DNA from: Branchiostoma floridae
Taxonomy: Eukaryota; Chordata; Leptocardii; Amphioxiformes; Branchiostomatidae
Direction of reading: 5' to 3'
Assembly: GCF_000003815.2 (NCBI RefSeq)
Contig: NC_049985.1
Span: forward strand, 21,555,527 to 21,619,526
DNA: 64,000 bases
Made by a program: the position numbers and the translations under genes. Below, in pieces: positions 10,791 through 22,614 of this stretch; positions within the stretch are counted from its first letter, which is position 1, and every line of letters starts with the position of its first letter. The notes under the pieces are model-generated. The model saw nothing but the letters and a program-made list of their open reading frames with translations, did no database searches and was not told the DNA's origin.

Positions 10791-12589
10791 ATATATTATT
10801 ATTATTTATCTATTTGGTTTTGAAAGATATGAAACGTTATAAACTGTACTTGAACTGTTCTTATTCAGGCTTAGAGAAATGCTGTTAGAAGACTCTGATA
10901 CTTTGGAGCAGATGACTTTTGGAAAGTTTGTTTTTGCAATTTTACAATGTGCAAATTTCAAACGTTTAACAATGTCAATGAGTATTGGATTGGCACTACA
11001 ATGACTGATACTGAATTGAATACAGTGCTTGATCAAAGATTAGTGTTGCATGGCCTCTGTGTCTTTTAAAGTGGTGATATGCAATACATAATATGAAATA
11101 TTGTTTCAGCTACGTTCTGTAATACGTATCTAGAGGGACGCTCACTAGAATTTATTTGATAGATCTAGATATGGCCTACTTTCAGGGACAACTATGTGAC
11201 TAAAAATCACTACTTGAAACTCTTCAAGCATTTATTAGTTAGGCGATACATAGATCTTTCTTTGACGAGAAGTCGAATCAGTATTCTAATTTGCTTTGTC
11301 ATGTAGAGTACTTTGAAAATGGCTAGAATTCACAATTTTCGCCAAATGCAAAAATTGACCTACTTTCAGGGACAACCACGTGACTGCATTTCATGACTTA
11401 AAACTCTGCAATCATTTATTAGATAGGCAATACCTAGGTCTCTCTTTGAAATGAAGTTGAATCAGAATTCAAATTCACTTTGTCACAGAAAACCCTGTGA
11501 ACATGGCTAAAATTCAAAATTTTTGCCAAACGCAAAAAAGTGGCCTACTTCCAGGGACAACCACGTGACTAAACGTCACGATCTAAAACTCTTCAAGCAT
11601 TTATTGAATAGACAATACATAGATCTCTCTTTGACAAGAAGTTGAGTTAGAATTCTGTTTTAGTTTGTCACATGTAGTACTTTGAACATGGCTAAAATGC
11701 ACAATTTTCGTCAAACGCAAAAACTGACCTACTTTTGAGGACGACCACGTGACAACTAAACAAGACCCCAAACTTTGCAACAATGCATTTGATAGATATA
11801 TCAATCATCTATACAGGGTACAAATTTCAAGTCAAAAAAATTACCAGCTCGGCACTTATGGCGTTACAAAGTTGGGCCAAAAATTACGTTATTTTGAAGC
11901 TTGAAACATTGTATTGTTTTGATGCTGCCCAAGAACTCAATTTTATCTCGTTGGAAATTTCACAACAATTTCTAAAAAGCCAAACTGTTGGTTTATTCAG
12001 ATCTTGTTTTGTTTTGACAATACAATAAAAGGTGTAGGAGTGACAATGCCGTAAAGTATGCCAATTTCCGTATTTTTGAGATGCGGAAATTGGGGAAAAT
12101 GGCCAGAAAACTTTGTTGGTCCGTTACCATGGCAACAAGGAGTTTTGATCTAAAAGAAAGCTATTTTGAGGGGTTGTGGACCAAGTACTATCACTGTGCA
12201 AAATATGAGCCAAATCGATTTTTTGACCTTTGCCACCATTGTTTGATCCTTACAGACATTTGCTCTTAACAATTCAGTACTATACCCTTCTTGCTAAGTA
12301 ATATATTGCTAAATGTACAGTTTGCGGCTCCAGACATGCTTTAAGTCGATAGTTGTTAGAGTCATGTATAGAAGGGAGCGCTGATTTGTTTTATGTGCTC
12401 GCTGGACGCGACCTTCGCGGCAAAATAATCAACCCCCCTCCCCCTTCAACAAAAACGACCAGGCCTGTACAAGACCACGAATGACGCTGGTATTGAAGGA
12501 GAGAATAGAACTTTCCCGTATTATTAGTCTCTTCTAAGCTTCCAGGGAACAGTGTGGACTCACTTATTTCGTTATTACAAGGGCATTAT

Positions 12590-12660
12590 ATGAAAGGACA
12601 TGAAGAATACGCTACAAAATAGCGTAAAAAACACAACCGAAGCAAAACCTCTGCTTGGAT
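12590..12660. mobile_element. Degraded half copy of the TACTCTCCAAGCAGAGG MITE family
   Basis: GCTACAAAATAGCG, then AAAACCTCTGCTTGGATAGT, which matches the right end of the family. It lies in unit 2 intron 1. Confidence 0.45.
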
Positions 12661-13019
12661 AGTAATAGACTAACAATTTTGCACAGCACTTGTATCGTTT
12701 CCTTCAACATTTGCAGTTATGTACATTTTATTACTGTTTTTTTTTTACAATTAACTGTTACATTTTCAGCAGAATCGATCAGCAAATGCTTTGTCTCAGT
12801 GTTGGATTTGAAAAGATGGCATTGCATTCGAGCCGTAGATTATTCAAATGTAAATTAGTTGAAATGATTTGCATACTAGTGTGACGTACGGTGTACTAGT
12901 TATAGTCGCACCGTTTTATCTTTTGCGTAGTGTGCAGACAATTTTGGTTAAAAAGAAAGATATAACACGACTGCTGTGGGTCACTTTATTTAGTACTCTA
13001 ATTATGCAACGCAGTAACA

Positions 13020-13230
13020 ATAAGCCTTCTCACATTAGTTAGGGCGCATGTGCGGCGATAGGAATTCTATGTCAAAGGGTAAGGCACACAAAAAGTAAAC
13101 AGTCCTTTTCTTGACCATTGTTTCGATTTGCATAATAAAGTCCCAGGGGTTTTGTGTGCCTTACCCTTTGACATATTACCTAGAAATCCTGTCGCCGCTC
13201 ATGCGTCCTAACTAATTTGAGAAGGCTTAT
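13020..13230. mobile_element. Hairpin MITE in unit 2 intron 1, 211 bp
   Basis: Starts ATAAGCCTTCTCA and ends GAGAAGGCTTAT. The internal blocks TTAGTTAGG, GCGGCGATAGG, ATGTCAAAGGGTAAGGCAC are mirrored on the other side. Non-coding. The superfamily cannot be assigned. Confidence 0.8.
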
Positions 13231-14462
13231 ATCCCCTAGAAATCTTGTTCGACTTGATAGTTTCCAACCCTGCATTGCAATGACTTTATATGGGAGTCCT
13301 AGCAATTCGTATATGGATCGGAACATTTGGGGTTGCAAACGTTAATCTGAGTTCTGAAATGATATCAATTGCATAAAATTAACATGTTTGTATGCTTCAG
13401 TTTTGCTAAACTGTACTCATTGATCACCAAACACAGGTGCAGACATTGATTACGATCTACCATACGGCAACAACTCAAACACTATGACAGCATTGGTCCT
13501 CGCCTCATTCAATGGAGATGTCGACATGGTGGACCTGCTGCTCCGCCAGGGGGCGTCTGTTTCGAAGAGAACAAGGAAGTCACAAGCTCCCCTTCATGCA
13601 GCAGCGGCAGAAGGTAGGTTGATTCAACCAAAATTGTCTATTTATTAAATATATGGCAGCTGAAAAATAGTGAACTAGAGCCTAGACAATGCAGGTGATA
13701 CAAGGCAGCTAAAAAACTTTCTATGTATTTGTCCATTTGTGTTTACGTTTTACTTCTAGTACTTCACAGAAGGGAACATTTTCTTGTCAAGTTGCTGATG
13801 TATTTTTGTACTGCAAATCCAACTTATTTTTAGGACGGAGAGAAGTGGTGAAATTGCTGGTGCAGTATGGTGCAACAGTAGACATACGGGACAACTACCA
13901 GAAAACGCCACTCGTGCATGCATGTGTCTTCAACCATGTCAGCACAGTTCGGCTACTACTTAAACTTGGAGCAAACCCTGACTTGAGAGAAGCCGGAAGC
14001 CTTCATGAATGTAAAAAAGATAGTTTGAAGATAGTAGAAGAGGCGAGGAAAACCAAGCTGTTGAGATGCTGCAACCCTGAGTGTGGCAAACCAGGCTACA
14101 GGTAATAAGCTTTGCTATTATTGTTTACAAACCTTTGTAAACTTTTCCACATTTTTCACATTCCACCGTATTCCATTGGCCATTCTGTCGCATGTGTAAA
14201 TGTTGCATTACAAAGAAAGAAGTAGTCTAGATCACTGTATTATGTAGAAGTGGAAGAAGTAGATTGATATAACTCTAGTAACTATCAAAAGGATATTGTA
14301 ACTCTAACCTACAAGACACCTTTGTGCCTTTTATTCTTCTACAGGAAAACCCTGAAGCTGTGTGGCCGGTGCAAGCTGACCCGCTACTGCAGCCGTGACT
14401 GTCAGATACAACACTGGTCTGTCGGACACAAGAAGTGCTGTGGGCATGACATGTACTTTTGA

Positions 14463-16545
14463 GAGCAAGCGTATCCCTTCGTAAAATAGCATGCTTAATG
14501 ACATCGTAAACCTATGTGTATACGGAACATATGAGAAGACAACATTTTTCATCTTTAATGACAGCATAAGACGCATTGTATAATCCATTCTATGCGAAGC
14601 ACTGTTTTCAGGCGATATGTTGTTTCTTTTTGCATGATCTTCCTTTTACTAAAATGTGTCTTTTAATAAAGACACTACTAGACACGTCTTGGTCTTGCCT
14701 GTTTAATGTACATTCTCGTGTTATTTTACTCAAGGATATTTGGCACCATAACGGAAGCGTCCTTCAACAGTACAATCGTTGTGTATTTTTATGCATGAAA
14801 GTGAGACAGGAAAGAGCAGACACAGAAAAAGCTTGTTGTATTGCTGATATTATTTACTTGCTTACTCATCAAGAAGCACCCGTCAAGATTTCATACTATT
14901 TTTTTTTTAGAAATGTACAACAAGGAATGACGTCTGTCTTTGTCCGTTTGCGTAGTTACTACCATTGGTAAACTTAGCGCTTCATCGTTATTTTTCCTAT
15001 ATAGCAGTGCTCGCTTTATCACTTAAAATCTGATACATTCCATCGGGTCATTGTGTATTGTTGAATAAATACAATGATGTACAGCCAGTTGGTTTTCAGT
15101 TTTATCTTTACTGATTTCAAGAGCGAAGTGGCCCTGCCTGATACCATAGATTTCCTTTCTGTGAAACTGTCAGTTGTACAAGCAGACAAATAAATTCAAC
15201 TCATGCATCTTTCGGAAATCTTTTATTGACCAGTGCCGTCACGAAGGTTTGTCTAAACGGAGAATCCTATGGTAATGGAACCCTATCACATTGGTGTCAG
15301 AATTCATGGATTTCGTAATGGTTGTAACAAGTACTGTTAGCTAAAGGGAGTAAACACAGAGAAAAACATTGGGTTATTGGAAAAGTATTCCCCGAGCGTT
15401 TAGACTTTCTTTAATACGTCTGCCGCATCCGGGACATCCGTTGGCCTTATATGAGCGCCTCCGTTTATTTTTTAAAGGGAGTGCTTCTTCGCAATTTCAA
15501 CATAAGGGTCAGGACCTGCTAGCCCGAGTGCTATCCTAGTTACTTTATTACGGGAGCTCGAATACTGACTGGCAGCCCCCGTAAACTAACTAGGATGACA
15601 CAGTCTGGCCTAGGTGAGGGCAGAGTATGGGAGCCCCTCAATAATAATGACACAGTCAGGCTAGTGAGAGAAGAGTAGGAGAGGATGACACTCAAGATTC
15701 TAATGCCAGGACGTCCATTCTGCGCCCATATACATGTTGGAAATCGCGAATCAGCTCGCCACAATAAAATGAACCCCTGCTCTAGAAGGCCTACAAAGGC
15801 GGCTTGTCCGACCCCACCCGTCGCAGTATACATTATCTCTCTAATAGTATGGCGTCGTGGTAAAAATAGAAGTGAGGCGAAAATCTGGAACACTCAGTAG
15901 CGTTTCTAACATGAAAGCTAGCGAGACACTTTACTGTATGGTACCTTAGGTAGCTTGATAAGTCTTTTACAGCTGACTGTCTGTGCGAGTTGGCTGTAGC
16001 TCCGCAGGACCCCATGTAAGAGTACCATAGTGTTATAAAGTTGTAGATTTTGTAGATCGTATGCCCTAAACTAAAACAAATTCATTTCTTTTGTCGCGTT
16101 TCTCAAGTACACCCTACTATAATTTACCTGCGACGATGTCAGTCAGTTTGTAGACATTGATTAGAAATCCTCATATACAAAATAATGTGTTCTGTTACAT
16201 TGAAGAGATCATAATACTTCATAAGATGAAATACAAAATCCGATATAAACGCATAAGATATGTCAAAAGTCACCCAGGGCCAAACATCTTCTTGGAGAGT
16301 AGGTCTATAAAAGATAGCAACGAAACGCAAAAGCACACACGCCCATGCTCGAATAATACATTGTATCTTCGCATGTTTGTGCATCAATCACTTAGGACAA
16401 GGCCTTGTGTACCCTGTAGCTGTATAGAATATCTGGATATTCTTTAAGAGTCATACAAATAGACAAACATGTTATCATAATTATTTCCCCAAACCTTTGC
16501 GTTCTCATTCTATCCATGTGACAATAGCATGGCAAGACAATAGCT
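14463..16545. other. Unit 2 to unit 3 spacer
   Basis: 14860-15235 is the 3' flank shared with unit 1. A likely polyadenylation signal AATAAA is at 15065-15070. 16230-16295 holds a half MITE ending CTTCTTGGAGAGTAGG. The remaining ORFs (for example 15540-15893 and 16157-16447) have no domain or splice context and look like chance. Confidence 0.5.
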
Positions 16546-16551
16546 CACGTG
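16546..16551 (+). promoter_or_regulatory. CACGTG box upstream of unit 3
   Basis: TAGCTCACGTGACCAGACAA, 84 bp before the start codon. Nearby CCATGTGACAATAG looks like a decayed second box. Confidence 0.45.
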
Positions 16552-16634
16552 ACCAGACAAGTTCTTCCCATGATTCCTCAGTTCAAACTCAAACAACGCG
16601 TGAGGAAGGTGTAGACAACAGTTGACCTAAAGAA

Positions 16635-18987
16635 ATGGCGTCAGTATCTGTCTCTACAGGTAACAATTATGCTGCGAATGAACTTCTGTTGTATGCTGCT
16701 GAGAATGACTCACTTCAAGGCGTTAAAGCGGCTTTGAAAAATGGTAAGCATATACTAGTAATTCTTTCCTATAGACTCGAGTCCGAGATATTACCTGGCG
16801 TAGAACCAACTAGACTACTGTTGGAATTTTGATACCATCAAGCTCAGGCTATATCATAGCGAAATATAACCGCATTGGTTCCAATGACAATTGTTGGAGT
16901 CATGTGTGTTCTCGTGATCAAGATAGGTTGAATACGACTTATATTCTGTTCCTAACAGTAGCCCACTCTAGCTAGTCTCTTCTCTACCCTGACCAACAAC
17001 TTCCCTATAGTAGTATCTAATTACTATTTGGCCTGAACACAAGCCCTAGGTAGCAGGCCCAACCAGTCCGACCGTGAATTTACCTGAACCGCAGAGACTC
17101 CTTGCCTCCGCGGTCAGGAGCTGGAAGGCGGGTAGCCCGCTGTCGCTCCTCCGACGATCTCGGTCTTAATGTATCCGTCGATCTTACTCTTGAAACAGTT
17201 CACTGTGTTCTGGGTAACTGCCTCAGACGGAAGATCATTCCAGGCCCTCAAGACTCCAACAGCGAATGATCTCCTCCGGACCTCCAACTTAGTACAGGGT
17301 ATTGTAAGTTTCAGATGGTGTCCCGGGTGTTATATGGTATGCGTAATGGGGTGAAGAGCGTGGATTTGTCTATCCCCTCGAGCCCTTTGACAATCTTGAA
17401 CGTTTCGATCATATCCCCTCTGAATTACCTTACAGCTAGAGTTTTGGAGCCTCTGACTTTGTGGCTTTGTAATTACACTGGCTTACTTTGTAATTACACT
17501 AGCTGAAGAATAGTAAAATTTAGCCAAATGTGTAGAGAGAATTCGTGCAGTCTAGTCTTACACATACTCTCCAACAAAGCCTCCATGAACGGAGTCAGTT
17601 TAGTTTTCTAGACTTCTTCCCACCGACTCTATAGACTTGGACTCAAATTTCCCACCGGGTATCCCACCACGCCGACCACCGGAACTGTTTACAAAATATG
17701 AATAAACTAGCATCGGAATTGTTTACAATAGACTAGCATCTATCCACAGTGCACAGTGCGTTATTACATATTTTTCTCCCATTGTGGTTCTTTGCTAAGA
17801 TGTTAGTAGCAAAAGTTTTGATGGTGTTGTTTATTTTATCATACAAGTGTTGGTTTTATAATTTAGTTCACAGCAGGGATGCAGTAGAATATTTTCTCAA
17901 GAAGTTGAGTTTGAAAAGAGGGCTCTGGAGCAACAGACGGGTGTTCAGATGTAAATCAAAAGGATTTGCACACAGTGGGTCACTTTACCTTTTGATCGTG
18001 CATCACAATAAACAATTATGACAGCTATCCCCTGTAGTCTCAATTACAAATTCCCTGATAACGTAGTGTCCAAATCTCTTTAGGCTCAAAAGGCTATATA
18101 ATAATAACATTAATGAACCGCCTGTTCCTCGGTGTACTCAGGTGCTGACATTGACTTTGAGCCGCCGGACAGCGAGATATCATACACTGGCACCGCATTG
18201 TTCATCGCTTCCATGAGGGGACATCTTGACATTGTGAGACTGCTGCTCCGCAAGGGGGCGTCTTTGGTGAAGAGAACCGCGGGTGAATTCACTCACCTTC
18301 ATGCAGCAGCGTCTGAAGGTAGGTTGATACCAAACATGCAAATGAGAAACTGATTTGCATAATTCATCCAAAAATGTCAAAACTGCTTCAAGATAAATGA
18401 TGGTAACTTTGTAATTGTGACGTGTGTTAATGTTAGTTAAAGGCGAACATTTCCATGCATAGATTATGCAAATGAGTAAATAATTTGCATAAATATACTA
18501 GAATTTAATGGAGGTATGAGGTCGCCGAACTCTAGTTTTATTTGTTTTTCTTGTGTCGCAAATCCAACCCAGGGAAGACAGAAGTGGTGGACTTGCTGGT
18601 GCAGCATGGTGCAACAGTAGATGTGCGTGACGGCCTCCAGAACACACCACTAATGACTGCATGTGGCAACAACCATATCGACACAGTTCGGCGACTGATT
18701 GAGCTTGGCGCAAGGCCTGATTTAACCGACGGTTACATACCCAAGAGGCAAGTGTCACATCTTTCATACAGAATACAGAATCACATCATTCTCATGTAGA
18801 CAAACTTTCACCAAGGAGGTTAAACTTCACATAAAGCTCGGTTGACCCGTCGGCTTGGGATTGTTTCTTTCTTTCACTGTGTGTGTGTGTTTGCTTGTCT
18901 ATCTGTGTGTATGTGTGTGCAGGTGCATATTTTATACTGAACCCTAGTGAAAATCATGTATCGCTTGAAGCTTTGTACATACATATA

Positions 18988-19032
<45 letters not shown>

Positions 19033-19621
19033 CAGATAGTATGGTTTATTGATATCTCATGGCATAGTTTGCTAAATGAGCCACATCTTTCCAGGTTGGG
19101 ACTAGAAGATGGACACTATCCCTTTGCGTGTCGAGAGAGTATCAAGCTGGTACAAGAGGCTATGAAGTCCAAGCTGTTGAGATGCTGCAACCCGAAGTGT
19201 GGCAAACCAGGCTACAGGTAGGTATTGCTGATGCAATGTCGTTTTGCCGTTAAAACGTTTCCATTTCGTCTCAGAAGATTAACATACTTTGTCCTATGTA
19301 GAGACGTTTTTATTGACACATTTAAAGTATACTCCCATCTGAAGTCTTTGATGCCCACAAAAGCCTGGTAATTGAAAATGTTGACTAAATAGCCTGTGTA
19401 CCCGTTACATATTCTGCAGGAAAACCTTGAAGTTGTGTGGCCAATGCAAGCTGACCCGCTACTGCAGCCGTGACTGTCAGATACAACACTGGTCTGTCGG
19501 ACACAAGAAGTGCTGTGGGCATGACACGTGCTCTGGTGTACAACCAGAGACCTTAAAAAAACTAGCCACGGAACTGCCAGATCACGTCCGAGAACAAGTA
19601 TACGCAAATCTGTTTACCTAA
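16635..19621 (+). CDS. ANK-MYND unit 3, intact ankyrin-repeat MYND zinc-finger protein, 261 aa
   Basis: Five exons: 16635-16743, 18142-18318, 18573-18747, 19095-19217 and 19420-19621 (stop TAA), 786 nt with consistent phases 1, 1, 2, 2. Exon 1 (MASVSVSTGNN start) ends with an ankyrin-type helix (VKAALKNG). Exon 2 has TALFIASMRGHLDIVRLLL and exon 3 has TEVVDLLVQHGATVDVRD and NTPLMTACGNNH, so about three ankyrin repeats. Exons 4 and 5 form the MYND finger: C-C-x-x-x-C in CCNPKCGKPG, LCGQC, YCSRDCQ, HW and GHKKCC. The 25-residue tail begins GVQPETLKKLA. Exon 3 ends in a GC donor (AAGAG|GCAAGT). The ATG has a good context (AGAAATGG). The closest general description is ANKMY2-like, but orthology cannot be judged here. 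It is probably a cytosolic or nuclear adaptor. It is the reference copy for the other units. Confidence 0.88.
17060..17425 (-). mobile_element. Decayed LINE ORF2 C-terminus in unit 3 intron 1
   Basis: The reverse strand reads RGDMIETFKIVKGLEGID, then RAWNDLPSEAVTQNTVNSFK. This is the region after the reverse transcriptase in CR1/L2-type and related LINEs (RRGDMI-x-TYKI and NTVNSFK are typical). An in-frame stop lies between the blocks. It is a 3' fragment of a LINE different from the one at 39.75 kb. Confidence 0.7.
18340..18536 (-). repeat. AT-rich dispersed repeat fragment in unit 3 intron 2
   Basis: ATTATGCAAATGAG motifs, ending in GGAGGTATGAGGTCGCCGAA, the reverse complement of the left end of the copy at 60027. 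It lies just before exon 3. Confidence 0.6.
18980..19032. repeat. (TA)n(GA)n microsatellite
   Basis: Alternating TA followed by GA dinucleotides in unit 3 intron 3, 60 bp before exon 4. A TG-rich patch lies at 18878-18920. Confidence 0.9.
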
Positions 19622-19989
19622 CTTTTTGGATGATTACTTTAACGGCGGTATGGGATGGTTTGTCATTCCCAGAACTGTTAAGCAGACGATGCCGCTACAT
19701 CCGGATATCCATGATTATGTATAACAAGTGGTATGCATTTGGCTACTCACTATGGGTATGATGTATGTAGAAATAATGTTGTGCCAAGTTTTGTCGTTTT
19801 TGGGCCAAAGGTCATACGGTTTTAGTAGTCTTAGTAGACAAGTTGAAATGTAACATAGAAAGTTAAATCTTAGCAAAGCCACCCCTCAGTTACTATATTC
19901 TCTTTTTTTCCGTTATTAAATCAGTGTGATGTTACAATTGTCATTGTTATATTTTCATTCTAATGTGTTTTGCTTAATAATGTTCACCT

Positions 19990-19995
19990 AATAAA
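19990..19995 (+). terminator. Polyadenylation signal of unit 3
   Basis: AATAAA in CACCTAATAAACTTTAACTG. The same sequence follows unit 4 at 35644-35649, which supports a conserved 3' end about 370 bp past the unit 3 stop codon. Confidence 0.6.
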
Positions 19996-19999
19996 CTTT

Positions 20000-20544
20000 A
20001 ACTGTTGAATTGCGATGTAATTTGAATGACCTGGCAGTGCAACGTTAATATGTATGTGAAAAGACGATGTTTTGCCTTGAGGTAGTATTCCAGGTGAATA
20101 AACACAACTAGAAAAACGGACGCACACTATACTATTAGGCTAGCCCCTGGGGCGTCGCCAAAAAAGGTGAACAAGTCTCTCAATAAATTGAATGCTTCTT
20201 CCGATGTGTGTTTACATGTACTTATAGTTTACATGGCACTTGCAGGGTAAAACTAAACCAGACTGTACTGCACAGTGTAAATTGTGTAATTATGTAATCC
20301 AACGTATGGGATCAAACGTTTAAAGCAGGCGCCATTATCGAACGACTTTGTCGCCAGGAACCCAGTACAATTGTTCCCTCATTGTGACCGGCGCAGTAAA
20401 AGTATGCCCCTTACAACACACACCACTGCCCATGGCCAGCCCCCTGCTGTAGTGATTGCACAAAGTGTGTGGCCCAGGGATATTGAAATGGAGATGGGCG
20501 CCGACCTGTGTACCATCTGGTTCGGGAAGGACTTAAACTATGTC
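20000..20544. other. Unit 3 3' flank, pre-insertion equivalent of the 23.9-kb element site
   Basis: 20085-20225 aligns with the DNA on both sides of the giant inverted-repeat element: GTATTCCAGGTGAATAAAC aligns on the left (35738) and ATTGAATGCTTCTTCCGATG on the right (59680). No gene is seen. Confidence 0.6.
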
Positions 20545-20644
20545 CCTTACAAGTCAAGAGGCCGACCAAGAAAAGGGGGCTAGGGTCGATAGTTCCTTAC
20601 AAGTCAAGAGGCCGACCAAGAAAAGGGGGCTAGGGTCGATAGTT
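20545..20644 (+). repeat. Perfect 50-bp tandem duplication
   Basis: Two identical 50-bp copies (20545-20594 and 20595-20644), starting CCTTACAAGTCAAGAGG and ending TAGGGTCGATAGTT. The identity implies a recent event or an assembly duplicate. Confidence 0.9.
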
Positions 20645-21466
20645 GTTGTTTTTTAGGTTTGTTCGTGTAGCGTGAAACACAACATTTTCCCCTTGGCCTT
20701 ACAAAAAGTCGTGACTCAAAATGTAATCTATGCATCTGATACTGCCCAGCTTTGTATATTTGTCAAACACTTATGATTCTTGTAAAGCTTCATAACAGAT
20801 GAATGTTGTTTGATTTATACTTATGCAGGTAGGAAACGCACAAGTATGTATGAGAAGAGGCTGTCGCCTGGTCAGGATATTGGGAGGATGGTTTTGGAGT
20901 ATCTGTAAATATCAACGTGTTGTTTGACGCAAATGCTTGCTAGTACTGCTGGTCTTATACGTGGTCTTATAGGTGGTCTGTTCAACTTTGCTAGCTATTT
21001 GACAGAACAACGTTACTTTGTCGCTGTGAAATCAACTTCTATTGTTAACCAGGTAGTCTCAATTTCAACGAGGTAACTAACCAATATGGGTTATTTTGTC
21101 GATCAGGTCAGCAAACAAATGCTAGGAATATGTAGGTGCTAATTGCAATTTATTGCACATTCTACACTGTGAGAAAGTGAAAATGATCTCAGTCCATTTC
21201 AGCTCACATGACGAGATATTCTTCTACTCATCGTGACAGAGAAGACAGACGCTATGTACAGTATTTACAGGTTCATTGGACCAGGGAAATTCTACTAGCT
21301 CTTTTAGACAAGCCAAAATGAAAGTGGACCGCGACTGAGTGCCTGACCCGTCTTATTAAGCACTACAGCCGATTACAGTACCGTGCATGTCAGGTTAGAC
21401 ACCCACCCGGTGGTCGAATACTCAACCTCTTGGTCAAGACACAAAGGCACTGGACTCTGTTGTAGC

Positions 21467-21912
21467 TAGGGGTCGGTACCGGTACAGCGTACCGGTACAA
21501 AACCGGTTTTTCTTATTGGACCGGTCCGGAAAAACCGGACCTGAAAAAAATTAGGTGGACCGGATGTTGGACCGATTAGAAAACAAACAGATTACTTGAT
21601 CAGGAATTCACACGTTTTGGCGCTTACCGGTCGAAGAAAATAACAAGGGTGAAGTAGAGTAGAGTTTTTAGTCATTTCTACCAAGTTTTACAATCGTACA
21701 GAGGCAGCTAGCCTTGTAGGATTCTAAAACGCCAGTGTGAGTCGAATACTCCACCAAACAGATTTCTCTGTAGTGAAATGGACCATTGTTGTGAGTATCG
21801 TCCATTCACAAGTTTTAACATTCTAAATCAGGTTCAGGTCCGGACCTGGACCTGATCCTCTGTACCTGAACCGGACCTGAACCTGAATTTTCTGTACCGG
21901 TACCCACCCCTA
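21467..21912. mobile_element. Non-autonomous hAT-like element, 446 bp
   Basis: Terminal inverted repeats start TAGGGGTCGGTACCGGTAC and end with the complement GTACCGGTACCCACCCCTA. They are flanked by an exact 8-bp duplication GTTGTAGC at 21459-21466 and 21913-21920. An 8-bp duplication is the hAT hallmark. The interior is rich in CCGGACCTG-type repeats and encodes nothing. Confidence 0.85.
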
Positions 21913-22403
21913 GTTGTAGCGATTGATTCATTGCAAGCAGGACATATATCGTCAATGATAGACCTTCAACTGTTCGGATGATTGTTGATGATTCATGTCG
22001 CAATCCATCATAAGAGGAAGGAATAAAATATTCACGAATTTAATTGTTCGTTAAAGCTGTGTTACTCGGGGAAACGAATGAATGCGATATGTTGAATATG
22101 CTATGTCAGGATTTCTTAGGCACAGGCAAACGTACTTTTAATAATTGGAATTATGATTGATCCCTCTGTTTGACAGGCGTTTTAGCGAAGTTCTATACAC
22201 GAGTCGCATGTGCCGCCACAAGTGATTTACAGTTCTTTTAACACTAGTCAGAAAAAATAAACAAATACCGCTGACAAATTGATTGCGTGAAAAACAACTC
22301 GAATTTTCCCTGGGTTTGAAACTCTTTAAGATCACACGTGGGTGGTTTGGATCACCAACGCACTTGATCTTTCACGCAAGACTTTTTGGAAACAACTTGC
22401 AAC

Positions 22404-22563
22404 TTAAAGGAGGAAAGGGCCTCTTAAAGATTTTAGGTGATATTTGTACAGCATATCAGCAAGGAGAGAGTTTGTAAAAGTATACAGGTGATATTTGTAT
22501 AGCCCACAAACAAGGAGGAAGTCTCTTAAAATGCACATGTGTTATTTGTACAGCATATATAAA
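22404..22563 (+). repeat. About three imperfect 60-bp tandem copies
   Basis: Units contain GGTGATATTTGTACAGCATA and AGCAAGGAG variants at 22436, 22487 and 22528. Non-coding. Confidence 0.7.
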
Positions 22564-22614
22564 CAAACTGCGCACGTTAGAATGCCACGTGCAGTATTTT
22601 ATGATGAATGGATT

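Larger units (their letters stand above)
8545..12269. mobile_element. Foldback element A, 3.7 kb, TTAA at both ends
   Basis: Long terminal inverted repeats: 8545-8726 is the reverse complement of 12085-12269, both running from TTAAGAGCAAATGTCTGTAA through GGTCAAAAAATCGATTTGG. Inside the arms lie imperfect direct repeats of roughly 180 bp (GTCACGTGGTTGTCCCTG, TTTTAGCCATGTTC and neighbours) at 9125-9790, mirrored at 11140-11780. No transposase ORF is present. TTAA at both edges could be a target duplication of the piggyBac type or part of the inverted repeat. Element B at 23254-26875 has the same ends. Confidence 0.75.
8452..14462 (+). pseudogene. ANK-MYND unit 2, exon 1 frameshifted, exons 3 and 4 fused
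   Basis: Exon 1 (8452-8534) starts MARNGENRRLVQAAIRGS, but relative to its paralogues it has lost one base near GCGCATTGA, which puts a TGA in frame. The donor is GCT|GTGAAT instead of CTG|GTAAGC. A 3.7-kb foldback element begins about 10 bp later. The downstream exons are open: 13437-13613 (ankyrin, 177 nt as in unit 3), 13834-14101 and 14345-14462. The 13834-14101 exon runs straight from the second ankyrin segment into the first half of the MYND finger, where the other units have an intron of 0.3-0.7 kb. The last exon encodes [15 protein letters not shown] and ends MYF-stop, with no C-terminal tail. A product could still be made from a downstream or alternative start, so I call it a probable pseudogene only because of exon 1. 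Confidence 0.65.

Noticed and set aside
15540-15893. 117-codon reverse ORF and its forward partner
   Set aside because: No domain, no splice context, no counterpart in other units.
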